64,000 bases of DNA from BD1-7 clade bacterium (GCA_902705865.1 CACSIO010000012.1:620001-684000), one strand, 5' to 3'. Numbered from the stretch's first letter, positions 16,377 to 25,424 are shown. Numbers and translations are program-made. Notes: generated by a model not told the origin, from the sequence alone.

Positions 16377-17975
16377 ATGGATATCTTCAGTCGAGCCCTC
16401 GCAATAGCGGTTCCCGTTCTTGAAGTTCTCGCCATTTTATTTGTATTTGGTTTGGGGTGCTTGATCATCAGTGTGGGGGTGATGTATTTGGTTGATCGTC
16501 ATCAGTCGACACACACTATTCGACGGAATTACCCGGTTATTGGTCGCTTTCGCTATCTTTTTGAGCACATCGGAGAGTTTTTTCGCCAGTACTTTTTTGC
16601 CATGGACCGTGAAGAGTTGCCATTTAACCGTGCTGAGCGTGCATGGGTTTATCGTGCCGCTAAAAATGTTGATCGTACCATTGCGTTCGGTTCCAGCAAA
16701 AATCAGAACCAAAAAGGGTCGTACATATTTCTGAACAGTGCATTCCCTTTTGATTCTTCGCGCCATTCTGTTGATGAAAAATCCGATCGGTTTCCTGTGT
16801 TTGGTTTTGGTTATGTGGATTTTCCTTACCAGCCGGCATCTCGATACAATATCTCAGCGATGAGTTTTGGTGCACTGTCGAAACCGGCTGTTCGCGCGCT
16901 ATCACATGGTGCTGCACGTGCAGGTGTTTGGATGAATACGGGTGAAGGCGGTTTGTCGCCGTATCACTTGGAGACGGGTTGTGACTTGGTAGTGCAGATC
17001 GGTACTGCAAAGTACGGTGTTCGTGATGATGACGGTGGCTTAAGTGCTGAGAAATTACAGGATATTGCCAGCTACGAACAAGTGAAAATGTTTGAAATCA
17101 AGCTTAGCCAAGGTGCCAAGCCGGGCAAGGGCGGTATTTTGCCGGGTGCAAAGGTGACGGCCGAGATTGCGAGTATTCGCGGTATTCCCGAAGGTCAGGA
17201 CTCTTTGAGCCCTTGTGCACATCCGGAATTTAAAACGGTTGGCGATATGCTCGATATGGTGGCATTTGTGCGAGAGCAAACGCACAAGCCCGTTGGTTTT
17301 AAACTGGTATTAGGTGCGTCACGCTTCCTTGATGATTTGTTTATGGAAATCGTCAAGCGTGGTAAAGCATCAGCGCCTGATTTTATTACTGTTGATAGCA
17401 GCGATGGTGGTACTGGTGCAGCTCCGCAAACGCTGATGGACCAAGTCGGTTTGCCATTGGCAAATAGTCTGCCGACGTTGGTTAGAAAACTGCAGGAATA
17501 TGGATTGCGTGATAGGGTCCGCGTCATCGCCTCCGGCAAGTTGATTAACCCTGGTAATGTTGCTGCAGCTTTGTGTCTTGGGGCGGATTATGCAGTGTCG
17601 GCGCGTGGATTTATGTTCGCGTTGGGTTGTATTCAGGCACTGCAATGTAATAGCAATACGTGTCCAACCGGTATCACAACACATAATAGAAAGCTGCAAC
17701 ACGGTCTGGATTGGCATGATAAGGCCAAGCGCGTAGAAAGCTATATCAACAATATGCACAAAGAGTTGGTAGTACTGGCTAATTCCTGTGGTGTGGCGCA
17801 TGAAGGGTTGTTAAGTAAAGAGCATCTGTGCATCGTCGATCCTTTGGATATAGTTGATGCAGAAGATTTGTTTCCTGCGCAGTCGGAAAAAACAGATTTG
17901 ATCAAGGTGGTTGAAGCATCCAGTGTTGGCGTGGCTGAAGGTGGTCTTGAAGAATTACCGGGTAAGGCGGGGTAA
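16377..17975 (+). CDS. FMN-binding glutamate synthase family protein
   Basis: 532 aa stand-alone protein related to the central FMN/Fe-S domain of the glutamate synthase large subunit (GltB). One TM segment (about residues 15-37) anchors it. The core has ISAMSFGALSKPA, GTAKYGVRDDDG, KPGKGGILPG and DSSDGGTGAAPQT, the flavin and 2-oxoglutarate site motifs, and a Cys-rich GCIQALQCNSNTCPTGI segment that in GltB binds a 3Fe-4S cluster. The amidotransferase domain and GltD partner are absent, so it cannot be ordinary GOGAT; the physiological reaction of this family is not established. It has GAGAG before ATG 16377 and no operon partner. Confidence 0.85.
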   Translation: MDIFSRALAIAVPVLEVLAILFVFGLGCLIISVGVMYLVDRHQSTHTIRRNYPVIGRFRYLFEHIGEFFRQYFFAMDREELPFNRAERAWVYRAAKNVDRTIAFGSSKNQNQKGSYIFLNSAFPFDSSRHSVDEKSDRFPVFGFGYVDFPYQPASRYNISAMSFGALSKPAVRALSHGAARAGVWMNTGEGGLSPYHLETGCDLVVQIGTAKYGVRDDDGGLSAEKLQDIASYEQVKMFEIKLSQGAKPGKGGILPGAKVTAEIASIRGIPEGQDSLSPCAHPEFKTVGDMLDMVAFVREQTHKPVGFKLVLGASRFLDDLFMEIVKRGKASAPDFITVDSSDGGTGAAPQTLMDQVGLPLANSLPTLVRKLQEYGLRDRVRVIASGKLINPGNVAAALCLGADYAVSARGFMFALGCIQALQCNSNTCPTGITTHNRKLQHGLDWHDKAKRVESYINNMHKELVVLANSCGVAHEGLLSKEHLCIVDPLDIVDAEDLFPAQSEKTDLIKVVEASSVGVAEGGLEELPGKAG

Positions 17976-18159
17976 GCCAGGTAGGGATTGTTAATCCTTA
18001 ATTTATCGTTATTTGATCAGGAACAGGTTTTACATTGGCAGAATCTGCTAGCCTGAGATTCAAGCCACAAATCGAATAATAACGAAAACGTTGTACCCTC
18101 TAAGCTGTGGTCCGTTGTCGGGCTATATTGGGTAAATTGGGGATTAATAGGGATTTACT

Positions 18160-18597
18160 ATGTTAAAACTTCGTCTGAATTCTGTAACCAAATGGATGCT
18201 TGCACCTGCGCTCGCTGGTGTGCTTGCTACGCCGGCTCTTGCTGCCGACGCTGGCAGTATTGAATATCAGGAATACTGCGCTGCGTGTCATGGTGCTGAT
18301 GGGAAGGGCATGGGGCCAAAGGCTCAAGCGGAAAATCTTAAGCCGATAGATCTGACCATGCTTTCGAAGGACAATGGTGGGTACTTTCCATACTCGCGTA
18401 TTCGCAGCCTACTTGATGGTCGTGTAGAAAAGGGCAAAGTTCGCCCGCACTCGGATAAAGGCATGCCGGTTTGGGGGCGTGTTTTCATGGCAGAGAACCC
18501 TGGCAGTACAGCTGGTGATGTGATGCATCAGGAAGCTGTCGTTAAAGTGCGGATTCTTAACCTTGTTGACTATCTTGTGAGCATTCAGGAAAAGTAA
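18160..18597 (+). CDS. Periplasmic single-haem c-type cytochrome
   Basis: 145 aa. A signal peptide (about residues 1-28, ending TPALA) precedes one haem-binding site Cys40-Ala-Ala-Cys43-His44 within a CHGADGKG context; the axial Met is probably in KGMPVWG. It is a class I small cytochrome carrying electrons in the periplasm. AGGGA precedes ATG 18160. The gene is alone, closed by a strong terminator, so its redox partner is not evident. Related proteins appear as soluble c551/c5-like carriers or oxidase subunits; I cannot choose. Confidence 0.88.
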   Translation: MLKLRLNSVTKWMLAPALAGVLATPALAADAGSIEYQEYCAACHGADGKGMGPKAQAENLKPIDLTMLSKDNGGYFPYSRIRSLLDGRVEKGKVRPHSDKGMPVWGRVFMAENPGSTAGDVMHQEAVVKVRILNLVDYLVSIQEK

Positions 18598-18626
18598 CTT
18601 GCTTACCCTTCCTCAGTAAAGCCCGT

Positions 18627-18666
18627 AAATGCGCCGGACAAAACTGAAGCCGGCGCATTTTATATT
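18627..18666 (+). terminator. Intrinsic terminator of cytochrome gene
   Basis: Perfect 11-bp stem AAATGCGCCGG (18627-18637) / CCGGCGCATTT (18650-18660) with a 12-base loop. The following tract is TTTATATTT, so termination may be moderate. Confidence 0.8.
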
Positions 18667-19120
18667 TGTTGGCTTGTTTTTGAATCTCTGAATTTCTCTC
18701 CTGATAGCTTAGAAACATCCTTCGTCTTCTACCGGTGAAACTTCCCAGTGTTTCTTTTTTACCATCCTAGCTAGCTCTTTCATTGAGGTAACTGTCTTTC
18801 GTTCTATGGATCGGTGGTGCAACTCGATGGAACTCTGGGCCGCCCCGTTTTTCCTATACATGATCCTTCGTCAATGAGTTCAGGCGGGATGATCAGTTAT
18901 GACACGAAATTAAACCCTTTTGACGTTCTCCTGCTAGCAAAATCCGTTACAATCGAGCGTTAAAGTGTTTTCCGCATGCTTGAAATTCACAGTCACAGAC
19001 CACCTTACATATTCAGTTGGGCCTGCACTCTGTAGGCGTACGGCCCTTGTTGCGGTTGGCCGATGACGACTAAGTGTGCTTTTGATGTGACTGTTAACAT
19101 AACAAAGGTAAGGAATGACA
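18667..19120. other. Long intergenic stretch without a recognised gene
   Basis: About 450 bases between the cytochrome terminator and the acyl-CoA synthetase. I see no convincing ORF, tRNA or promoter pair. A TTGACG (18920) and a TACAAT (18948) are 22 bases apart, too far. A GGGCC/GGCCC dyad (about 19019-19048) lies in the probable leader. A small RNA cannot be excluded. Confidence 0.4.
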
Positions 19121-20755
19121 ATGGCAACGCCAAAATTTGATGCGACTTATTCTGCACAGCTGTATACCTTTGCAGGTAAAGATGTTCCATGGTTGATGAA
19201 GAAATGGGCTGAGCAAACGCCTGAAAAAGAGTTCCTGATCTGGGAGCCAAAAGACGGCAATACCAAAACTTGGACATACCAAGGTTTTTGGGAAGAAATC
19301 AACAAAGTTGCATGTGGCCTGATCGAGAAGGGTGTTAAGAAGGGCGACAAGCTGCTGATTCATTCTGAAAACAGCCCTGAGATGATGATTGCTTGGTATG
19401 CATCTGCGATTGTCGGTTCTTGTGCAGTAACTACCAATACTCGCTGTGTCGGTGATGAGCTTACCTATTTCGCCGAACATTCAGACGCTGTTGGTTGTAT
19501 TACTCAGCCAAAATTTATTAAAGAGCTGGCGAAAAATGCGACCAGCCTACCTTGGTTCATTGTTACCGATGATAACTCTGGAGAGCCTGCTGCAGATGAT
19601 CAAAAAGATCACGGCTATAACGGTTGGGCAAGTTTGTACGGTTATGGCGATGTTGCTCCAGAGCGTCCTATTGAGCCAATGCTACCTGTAGGTATTCAGT
19701 TTACTTCTGGTACCACATCTCGTCCGAAAGCGGTTGTTCACACACACGCAAATGCAATGTGGGGTGGTATGAATGGTGCTCAAAACTTGGGTATCGATAG
19801 CTCAGATGTTTACTTGTGCTATTTGCCTTGTTTCCACGTGAACGCGCAAAGCTGGACATTCTGGACCATGGCTTGGGCTGGCGGCACTGTTGTGTTGCAA
19901 CCTAAGTTTTCATCATCACGTTTTTGGGAAGTTTCTGTGAAGCACAAGTGCACACGCGCTTCGATGATTCCATTCTGCTTCAAGGCGATTGGCGCACAAG
20001 AAATTCCTGAGCATTCCTACAAGAGCTGGTCGACAGGTGTGAAGCTACACAACGTTGAAAACTACTGGAAGGTTCCAACATTCGCGACATGGGGGATGAC
20101 TGAAACGGTAACCCATGCGACGCGTTCATTCCTGCCTCAAGATTGCCCGGAAATGAATATCGGTATTCCGAGCCCAGGCTATGAGTTTGCCATTATGAAC
20201 CCTGAGACGGGTGAATACTGTGATATCGGCGAAAATGGTGATTTGTATATTCGTGGTACACGTGGTGTCCATATCTTCTTGGAATACTACAAAAATCAGG
20301 AAGCTATGGACAAGAGCTTTACTGAAGATGGTTGGTTTATGACAGGTGACCAGGCGCGCTTGGGTGAAGACGGTTATATGTATTTCGCTGACCGTGACAA
20401 AGATGTACTGAAAGTTGGCGGCGAAAACGTCTCTGCGCGTCAGGTTGAAGAATTCATCGGTGAATTGTTGGGTATGGGTGTTCTTGAGGAGCATGCGATT
20501 GTTGCTCAAAAACATGACATGCTGGATGAAGTGCCTGTGGTATTTGCGATCAAGAGTGCTTGGACTCAGCTGACTGAAGAAGAGATCACAGAGAAAATCA
20601 TGAAGGGCTGTGAAGAAGGCTTGGCTGATTTTAAACGTCCTAAGTCGATCTACTTTGTTGAAGAAATGCCGCGCGCTACGCTTGAAAAAGTTGCTAAAAA
20701 TAAGCTGCGTGAGATGGCGGACGAACTTGCCGATAAGGAAAAGGCTGAGGGTTGA
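19121..20755 (+). CDS. AMP-binding acyl-CoA synthetase
   Basis: 544 aa ANL-family ligase that should activate a carboxylic acid to acyl-CoA. Visible motifs: A3 FTSGTTSRPKAVVHTHAN (near residue 195), A5 WGMTETVTH, A7/A8 TGDQARLGEDGYMYFADRDKD and the C-terminal lysine in LEKVAKNKLRE. It resembles the crotonobetaine/carnitine-CoA or medium-chain ligase subgroup, but the acid cannot be read. ATG 19121 has AAGGA eight bases upstream; an ATG at 19115 is too close to it. A single gene with its own terminator. Confidence 0.87.
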   Translation: MATPKFDATYSAQLYTFAGKDVPWLMKKWAEQTPEKEFLIWEPKDGNTKTWTYQGFWEEINKVACGLIEKGVKKGDKLLIHSENSPEMMIAWYASAIVGSCAVTTNTRCVGDELTYFAEHSDAVGCITQPKFIKELAKNATSLPWFIVTDDNSGEPAADDQKDHGYNGWASLYGYGDVAPERPIEPMLPVGIQFTSGTTSRPKAVVHTHANAMWGGMNGAQNLGIDSSDVYLCYLPCFHVNAQSWTFWTMAWAGGTVVLQPKFSSSRFWEVSVKHKCTRASMIPFCFKAIGAQEIPEHSYKSWSTGVKLHNVENYWKVPTFATWGMTETVTHATRSFLPQDCPEMNIGIPSPGYEFAIMNPETGEYCDIGENGDLYIRGTRGVHIFLEYYKNQEAMDKSFTEDGWFMTGDQARLGEDGYMYFADRDKDVLKVGGENVSARQVEEFIGELLGMGVLEEHAIVAQKHDMLDEVPVVFAIKSAWTQLTEEEITEKIMKGCEEGLADFKRPKSIYFVEEMPRATLEKVAKNKLREMADELADKEKAEG

Positions 20756-20777
20756 TTTTGTCTTTCAGCTAGTTGAA

Positions 20778-20803
20778 AAAGCCGGGTTTATCCCGGCTTT
20801 TTT
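20778..20803 (+). terminator. Intrinsic terminator of acyl-CoA synthetase gene
   Basis: Stem AAAGCCGGG (20778-20786) / CCCGGCTTT (20792-20800), loop TTTAT, then a T run to 20803. Preceded by As, so it could also act from the other strand. Confidence 0.9.
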
Positions 20804-20928
20804 GTTGGCGTTGTTTGGTCTTGTTACGTTGAGGTTTGGTGCGTTTCAAGGCGAGTGCTACGCCATTGGGTAGCTGCTTACAATAACGATTAACCTTTGC
20901 TGTGAATCTTCGGTTAAGATAGTTGCCT

Positions 20929-20934
20929 TATAAT
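20929..20934 (+). promoter_or_regulatory. Possible -10 element of serine hydrolase gene
   Basis: A perfect TATAAT lies 34 bases before ATG 20968. No acceptable -35 is seen at 16-18 bases, so an activator or chance is possible. Confidence 0.3.
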
Positions 20935-20967
20935 TCAGACCCGTTGAATTCAGGATATATTTATTCC

Positions 20968-22239
20968 ATGTATATACCTCCCTATTTCAAGAAAAAAACC
21001 CGTGACTTCTTTCGTGCCATCGATGTGCCCGAAAATCTGACGCCCTTGATCGATATTGATGACGACTCCGAAGTGGAGGCTGAACAGGCGGGGTTGTCTC
21101 AGTCGTCCGTTAATACTATCTGGCGTTCATTTGAAGACTTTTACCGGACGGGCATGCACCCGGCGATGTCTGTGTGTTTGCGCAAAAACGGTAAGGTTGT
21201 GTTAAATCGATCAATAGGATATGCCAAAGGTGTCGATCCAGTGGAAGCCTTGGAATCTCCGGTTCCGATGACCGTCGATACGCCAATTTGTCTTTACTCT
21301 GCATCCAAAGCTGTGATGGCTATGTTGGTACATAAATTGGCAGAAGAAGGTTATGTAAACCTGCTAAATCCAGTCGCATACTATTTGCCTGAATTTGGTC
21401 GATTTGGTAAAGATAAAATATCGATTTTCCAAATGTTATCTCATCGGGGTGGTTTCCCTGTGATTGATGCGGATGTGCCACTGGACACCGTTTTTGACCG
21501 TGATGCCGTGCTGGAATTGATATACAACACCGAATCTCTTTGTCCAGAAGGTCGTGTTCAGGCATACCATGCAATTACCAGCGGCTTTATTGCCGATGAG
21601 TTAATTCGCACAACTACTGGTAAAACCATCAATGAGTATCTGTTTGAAAAATTTGCAGAACCGATGGGAATGACAAACTTTTCATTCGGCGTTAGTAAGG
21701 ATAACAAGGCAGATGTTGCTCGAAACTATGTATCCGGTATGCGCAACGGCAAGCTAATTGGCAATGTGCTTGAGAAAGCGCTGGGTGTCTCGATTGAAGA
21801 GGCCGCATTATTGAGTAACTCTGACGACTTTATGACTTCGGTTATACCCTCCGCCAACCTATATACGACGGCAGAAGAGATTGGTCGCTTTTATCAAATG
21901 TTGTTAGATCGCGGTGAATATGAAGGTCGCCAAATATTGAAACCTGAGACTGTCGACATTGCAGTGAAAGAAGCCGGGAAAACACGCTTGGATAAAGGTA
22001 TCTTTTTACCCATGCGTTTCAGCGCTGGGTTCATGTTGGGTGGCAAGCCTGCGGGGATGTACGGATTGGACACGCATAATGCATTTGGGCACCTTGGCTT
22101 CTCAAATATCTTTTGTTGGGCTGATCCGCAGCGGAATATCTCTGCTGCAATTCTAACTACGGGTAAGCCTGTTCTTGGGAGTCATATCCTTGGATTGCCC
22201 AAAATGATGCATGCGATCAGCTCTGAGTGCCTAGATTAA
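20968..22239 (+). CDS. Serine hydrolase, beta-lactamase class C / esterase family
   Basis: 423 aa. The frame opens with TTG 20923, but ATG 20968 is the better start. The catalytic SxxK tetrad is SASK in LYSASKAVMAM (about residue 112); the second-motif Tyr is probably in AYHAITSGFIADELI, and FGHLGFSN near the C-terminus replaces the KTG box, as in EstB-type esterases. No signal peptide is visible, which speaks for a cytoplasmic esterase or lipase rather than a secreted beta-lactamase. Single gene with a strong terminator. Confidence 0.82.
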   Translation: MYIPPYFKKKTRDFFRAIDVPENLTPLIDIDDDSEVEAEQAGLSQSSVNTIWRSFEDFYRTGMHPAMSVCLRKNGKVVLNRSIGYAKGVDPVEALESPVPMTVDTPICLYSASKAVMAMLVHKLAEEGYVNLLNPVAYYLPEFGRFGKDKISIFQMLSHRGGFPVIDADVPLDTVFDRDAVLELIYNTESLCPEGRVQAYHAITSGFIADELIRTTTGKTINEYLFEKFAEPMGMTNFSFGVSKDNKADVARNYVSGMRNGKLIGNVLEKALGVSIEEAALLSNSDDFMTSVIPSANLYTTAEEIGRFYQMLLDRGEYEGRQILKPETVDIAVKEAGKTRLDKGIFLPMRFSAGFMLGGKPAGMYGLDTHNAFGHLGFSNIFCWADPQRNISAAILTTGKPVLGSHILGLPKMMHAISSECLD

Positions 22240-22280
22240 ACGCAGTAGATAGCTAAGTAACCAACCACTACCTGTCAGCA

Positions 22281-22316
22281 AAAGCCGGTAAAACTGTGTT
22301 TTACCGGCTTTTTTTG
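22281..22316 (+). terminator. Intrinsic terminator of serine hydrolase gene
   Basis: Perfect 13-bp stem AAAGCCGGTAAAA (22281-22293) / TTTTACCGGCTTT (22299-22311), loop CTGTG, then more Ts. Confidence 0.93.
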
Positions 22317-22428
22317 TGTCAGATTAAAGTGTTTTGTATCAAAAACGAAATAATACACCTAACCATATGATTAATAAGGAAATAGATAGGGTGTGTTTAT
22401 GCGCGTCGTTACTCGCATTATGTATATA

Positions 22429-22453
22429 AGCGTTTGCATAACCTAGAAACGCT
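22429..22453. repeat. Upstream dyad 1 before sigma-54 promoter
   Basis: AGCGTTT (22429-22435) and AAACGCT (22447-22453), perfect 7-bp arms with an 11-base spacer. Lies about 125 bases before the predicted start of transcription, a normal place for an enhancer-binding protein. Confidence 0.4.
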
Positions 22454-22460
22454 CAGTGTT

Positions 22461-22494
22461 TATCGTTGGTATGATAATTATTCAACTAACGATA
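22461..22494. repeat. Upstream dyad 2 before sigma-54 promoter
   Basis: TATCGTTGGT (22461-22470) and ACTAACGATA (22485-22494) match at 9 of 10 positions as an inverted repeat with a 14-base spacer. Its centre is near -87 of the predicted start, typical of a sigma-54 activator site. Confidence 0.5.
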
Positions 22495-22538
22495 TTAATA
22501 TGTTGATTAAGTGGCTGTTCTCATTAGAATGCCTGCGT

Positions 22539-22554
22539 TGGCACAGGGCTTGCT
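22539..22554 (+). promoter_or_regulatory. Consensus sigma-54 (RpoN) promoter
   Basis: TGGCACAGGGCTTGCT fits the consensus TGGCACRN4TTGCW at every fixed position, with the -24 GG and -12 GC correctly spaced, and is followed by TTTTC. Transcription would begin near 22565 and run through two hairpins into the small membrane protein gene at 22700. Nitrogen, flagellar or stress control is possible; the activator is not in the window. Confidence 0.75.
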
Positions 22555-22585
22555 TTTCTTCTATATGAAAAACAAAGGCTTAGCC

Positions 22586-22640
22586 CGTTCCGTGTCTAAC
22601 GGAACGTAATAATCTTGCAATCAGGTTATCTTATGATTGC
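22586..22640 (+). other. Two stem-loops in the sigma-54 transcript leader
   Basis: Stem 1 is CGTTCCGT (22586-22593) / ACGGAACG (22599-22606) with a 5-base loop. Stem 2 is GCAATCA (22617-22623) / TGATTGC (22634-22640) with a 10-base loop. Neither has a T run. They would occupy the first 80 bases of the transcript and could be a regulatory leader or a small RNA. Confidence 0.5.
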
Positions 22641-22699
22641 GTCTAGTTTCGCGATAGGGATATGCGGGGTCTATTTGTCTTTTGAGTCGGGGGGCTTCA

Positions 22700-22984
22700 A
22701 TGGATAAACAGAAGGAAGTTTTGCATATTGTTATATCCGCATCTGTTAGCTTTGCGCTGGTGTTGCTGAGTGCGCTGTGGGGGTCGATTCACTTGCCTGT
22801 TGCGCCATTGATACGTATTTCAATTGCTGCACTTATAATACCTTGGATATGGGTACCGCTATTTTACTATCTTATTCATAGCCGGCGTACTTGGCCGCGC
22901 TTTGTGGTTCATTCTATGATTGCCAGCATTTGGGCATTCCCACTGCTGAAGTTCTTTGTTATTGGGGCGACATTGATGCAGTAG
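22700..22984 (+). CDS. Small membrane protein of unknown function
   Basis: 94 aa, not recognised. It has three hydrophobic segments (about residues 8-27, 33-56 and 69-91) and a basic loop HSRRTWPR. A TTG at 22682 would add six residues, but ATG 22700 follows a run of six Gs (GGGGGG) at good spacing. It is the only gene after the sigma-54 promoter and ends 26 bases inside the convergent histidine kinase gene, so the two 3' ends overlap tail to tail. Its regulation suggests a conditional membrane function, which I cannot name. Confidence 0.65.
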   Translation: MDKQKEVLHIVISASVSFALVLLSALWGSIHLPVAPLIRISIAALIIPWIWVPLFYYLIHSRRTWPRFVVHSMIASIWAFPLLKFFVIGATLMQ

Positions 22985-25424
22985 GGTGTGTATCGCTGAC
23001 ACTTTGCTGATTTTCTGATGCAGGTTGATAGAGTGCTAGCACCTTACGTACAGATGCTTTTGTAATTGGTTTTAATAACAAATCATCCATACCTGCCTGA
23101 TAGCATTGTTGCAGTTCTTGATGCCAAGTATGGGCCGTCAGCGCAATGATAGGGGTTGGTCTCAGTTCTTGTTGTTGTTCAAATGCCCTTATCGCGCGCG
23201 TCGCTTCGAACCCATTCATAATCGGCATTTCACAATCCATAAGAATGACATCGACATCTTGAGCATTCATTTGGTAGTACTTCAGCGTTTCTTCTCCGTT
23301 TGCTTCGATATGGCAAGGCACACCCAAATTCGCGAGAATACTACTGATCACCATTTTATTGACCTGATTGTCTTCTGCGATCAATATACGATTGAAATTA
23401 AGTGGTGCGTGTTTGTCGTCTTCAATGTCTGTGGCCTCCGCCAGTTTCGGATCCAGAGTGATAGGCAGCGGTAAGTTAAGTGAGAAAACGGAACCGTGGC
23501 TGACGCGTGATTGAACCTGAATGCTGCCATTCATCAGTGCTGCGAGCTCTGAACAGATAGCGAGACCCAGCCCAGTGCTGCTGTCGCGGCCTAGGTTGTT
23601 GCTGATGGCTTGTTCAAACGGCGCAAAAAGACGTTCTAGATCTTCTGGTGCGATACCTATCCCGGTGTCGCTGACATCGAAACGCAAGTGCTTGTTGTCC
23701 GATACCTTGATTTTTACCTGACCCTCATGGGTATATTTGATGGCGTTGCCGAGCAGGTTGATGAGCAGCTGTCTTACTCGGGTTGCGTCACCGATATAGA
23801 AATCCGCGACGTTATCATGGATTTGTACTTCCAGTACCAAGCTCTTTTCATGGCACTCCAGTTCAAACATGTCGCAAACATCCCTGACTAGATGTCTCAA
23901 GTTGAACGGCTTTTGTTCCAGTTCGAGCTTGCCGGCTTCGACCTTTGAGTAGTCCAGAATATCATTGATGATCTTTTCTAACGACTTTGCGCTGCCATGA
24001 ATGATGTCAATGTAGTGTTTGTCAGTTTTATCGTTCAAGCGCCTAGATAGCAGGTCGGATATCCCTAATATACCGTTCATAGGTGTTCGAATTTCGTGGC
24101 TCATTCGCGCCAGAAACTTCGATTTCGAATCGGCTTTTGCGTTGGCGAAGCTTTCGTTGATTTTCAACTGAGTGATGCGATTGGCGAGCGCCATGGATAG
24201 GGCGACGACTTCTAATGCATGAGAAATCTGTACCGTAACGAAAATCGACACAGGGAAAATAGGATAGATGGCCTCATGTGCTAACGTCAGGATCGACATC
24301 AGAATCAGGATGCTCCAGGCACAAGTGAAAATTCTGGAGGGAGTATCGCCGACCTTTATCCATGTCATAACGCCCGCTGTCCAGCACAGCATGAAGATCG
24401 GTATTGAGATCACTGACAAGACCCTTACCAAGAAGTACTTGTTGTCAAACGGGGTGGCGAGATAGATAAAAAGAACCGCGTAGCAGCTAACACATAGCGC
24501 ACTAAGTACGCTTGCAAGTCGTGGGAAGTGCTGCCGCAGGGATAAGAACTCGATACTGAACCACCCTGCAAACGAGAACATGACTGCCATGCCCGTATAA
24601 GAAATCCGCTGGTTGAATAATGTAGTATTCGGCCAAACGAGCTGATAGCCCCAGCCGGTGACACTTAAAAATACAGCCATTGCTCCGGTTACATAGAGGC
24701 TGTAATAGAGGTAGCTCTTGTCTTTCGTCATGACGAAAATGACGAGGTTATAGCAAATCATTACAAATATGATGCCGAAATAAAACAGCTCCCAAAGATC
24801 CATCTTCTTTACTGATTCAAAGAATTGTTGGCGGTCCCACAGGTACAATCGATGGGTATTGTCGTATGCGGCGATGCTTGAATAGAGATAGAAGGTTTGA
24901 CTGGATCCGGCTTTGATTGTCAGGGGTAACAGAAAAAGGTGGTAGTCGATCGGGCGTTCTGCGAACGGGAACATTTCACCGATTTCAAAAAGGTGTGTGA
25001 AGGTGTCTCCCTGTTTCTCCCACAGTGTAATGTCTCGAAGTTGCGGGTTTTCTTGAAGGAGTAAAATCTGTCGATCTTCACTGCCGGTGTTAGCAAGCGT
25101 AAAACGGCTCCAGGATGCGCCACTGAAGTTGGTTAGCTGCGCATCTCTAGCGGGTGTCCAGCCGGTTAACTGATCAACTTCCGTGGGCGTTTTTATCGAC
25201 GTGTCGGGTTGAATGATACTGATGTAATCCAGCATTCTTGTGGCGGAATCATCAGTAATGGAATTAACGTCTAGAGCAGTTCGCGCATTGGCTAGCGTTG
25301 GTGTAACCCAGGCAGCGCACAGGAGAAGCAGGGTGAACTGCAGGAAGGTCGAAAATCGAAGGATAAATTGGGATCTGCAGCGCCCGCTGTTCCAATACCT
25401 GCTTGATGCGAGGAGGGGCGTCAT
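22959..25424 (-). CDS. Hybrid sensor histidine kinase with 7TMR-DISM sensor
   Basis: 821 aa. Order of domains: N-terminal signal/TM segment, periplasmic 7TMR-DISMED2 ligand domain (about 60-200), seven TM helices (7TMR-DISM, about 205-400), HisKA with the phospho-accepting His in FLARMSHEIRTPMNG, HATPase_c (QLLINLLGNAIKYT, DTGIGI, GLGLAI) and a C-terminal receiver with Asp in VILMDCEMPIMNG and Lys in LLLKPIT. It senses an unknown extracellular ligand, probably a carbohydrate or related molecule as proposed for DISMED2 domains. No cognate regulator is adjacent. Confidence 0.9.
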   Translation of the reverse strand: MTPLLASSRYWNSGRCRSQFILRFSTFLQFTLLLLCAAWVTPTLANARTALDVNSITDDSATRMLDYISIIQPDTSIKTPTEVDQLTGWTPARDAQLTNFSGASWSRFTLANTGSEDRQILLLQENPQLRDITLWEKQGDTFTHLFEIGEMFPFAERPIDYHLFLLPLTIKAGSSQTFYLYSSIAAYDNTHRLYLWDRQQFFESVKKMDLWELFYFGIIFVMICYNLVIFVMTKDKSYLYYSLYVTGAMAVFLSVTGWGYQLVWPNTTLFNQRISYTGMAVMFSFAGWFSIEFLSLRQHFPRLASVLSALCVSCYAVLFIYLATPFDNKYFLVRVLSVISIPIFMLCWTAGVMTWIKVGDTPSRIFTCAWSILILMSILTLAHEAIYPIFPVSIFVTVQISHALEVVALSMALANRITQLKINESFANAKADSKSKFLARMSHEIRTPMNGILGISDLLSRRLNDKTDKHYIDIIHGSAKSLEKIINDILDYSKVEAGKLELEQKPFNLRHLVRDVCDMFELECHEKSLVLEVQIHDNVADFYIGDATRVRQLLINLLGNAIKYTHEGQVKIKVSDNKHLRFDVSDTGIGIAPEDLERLFAPFEQAISNNLGRDSSTGLGLAICSELAALMNGSIQVQSRVSHGSVFSLNLPLPITLDPKLAEATDIEDDKHAPLNFNRILIAEDNQVNKMVISSILANLGVPCHIEANGEETLKYYQMNAQDVDVILMDCEMPIMNGFEATRAIRAFEQQQELRPTPIIALTAHTWHQELQQCYQAGMDDLLLKPITKASVRKVLALYQPASENQQSVSDTHPTASMSPQ

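Noticed and set aside
18036..18049. TGGCAG...TGCT resembling a sigma-54 promoter
   Set aside because: The GG-GC distance is two bases short of the required spacing.
18920..18953. TTGACG and TACAAT as a promoter of the acyl-CoA synthetase
   Set aside because: The spacing is 22 bases, too long for sigma-70.
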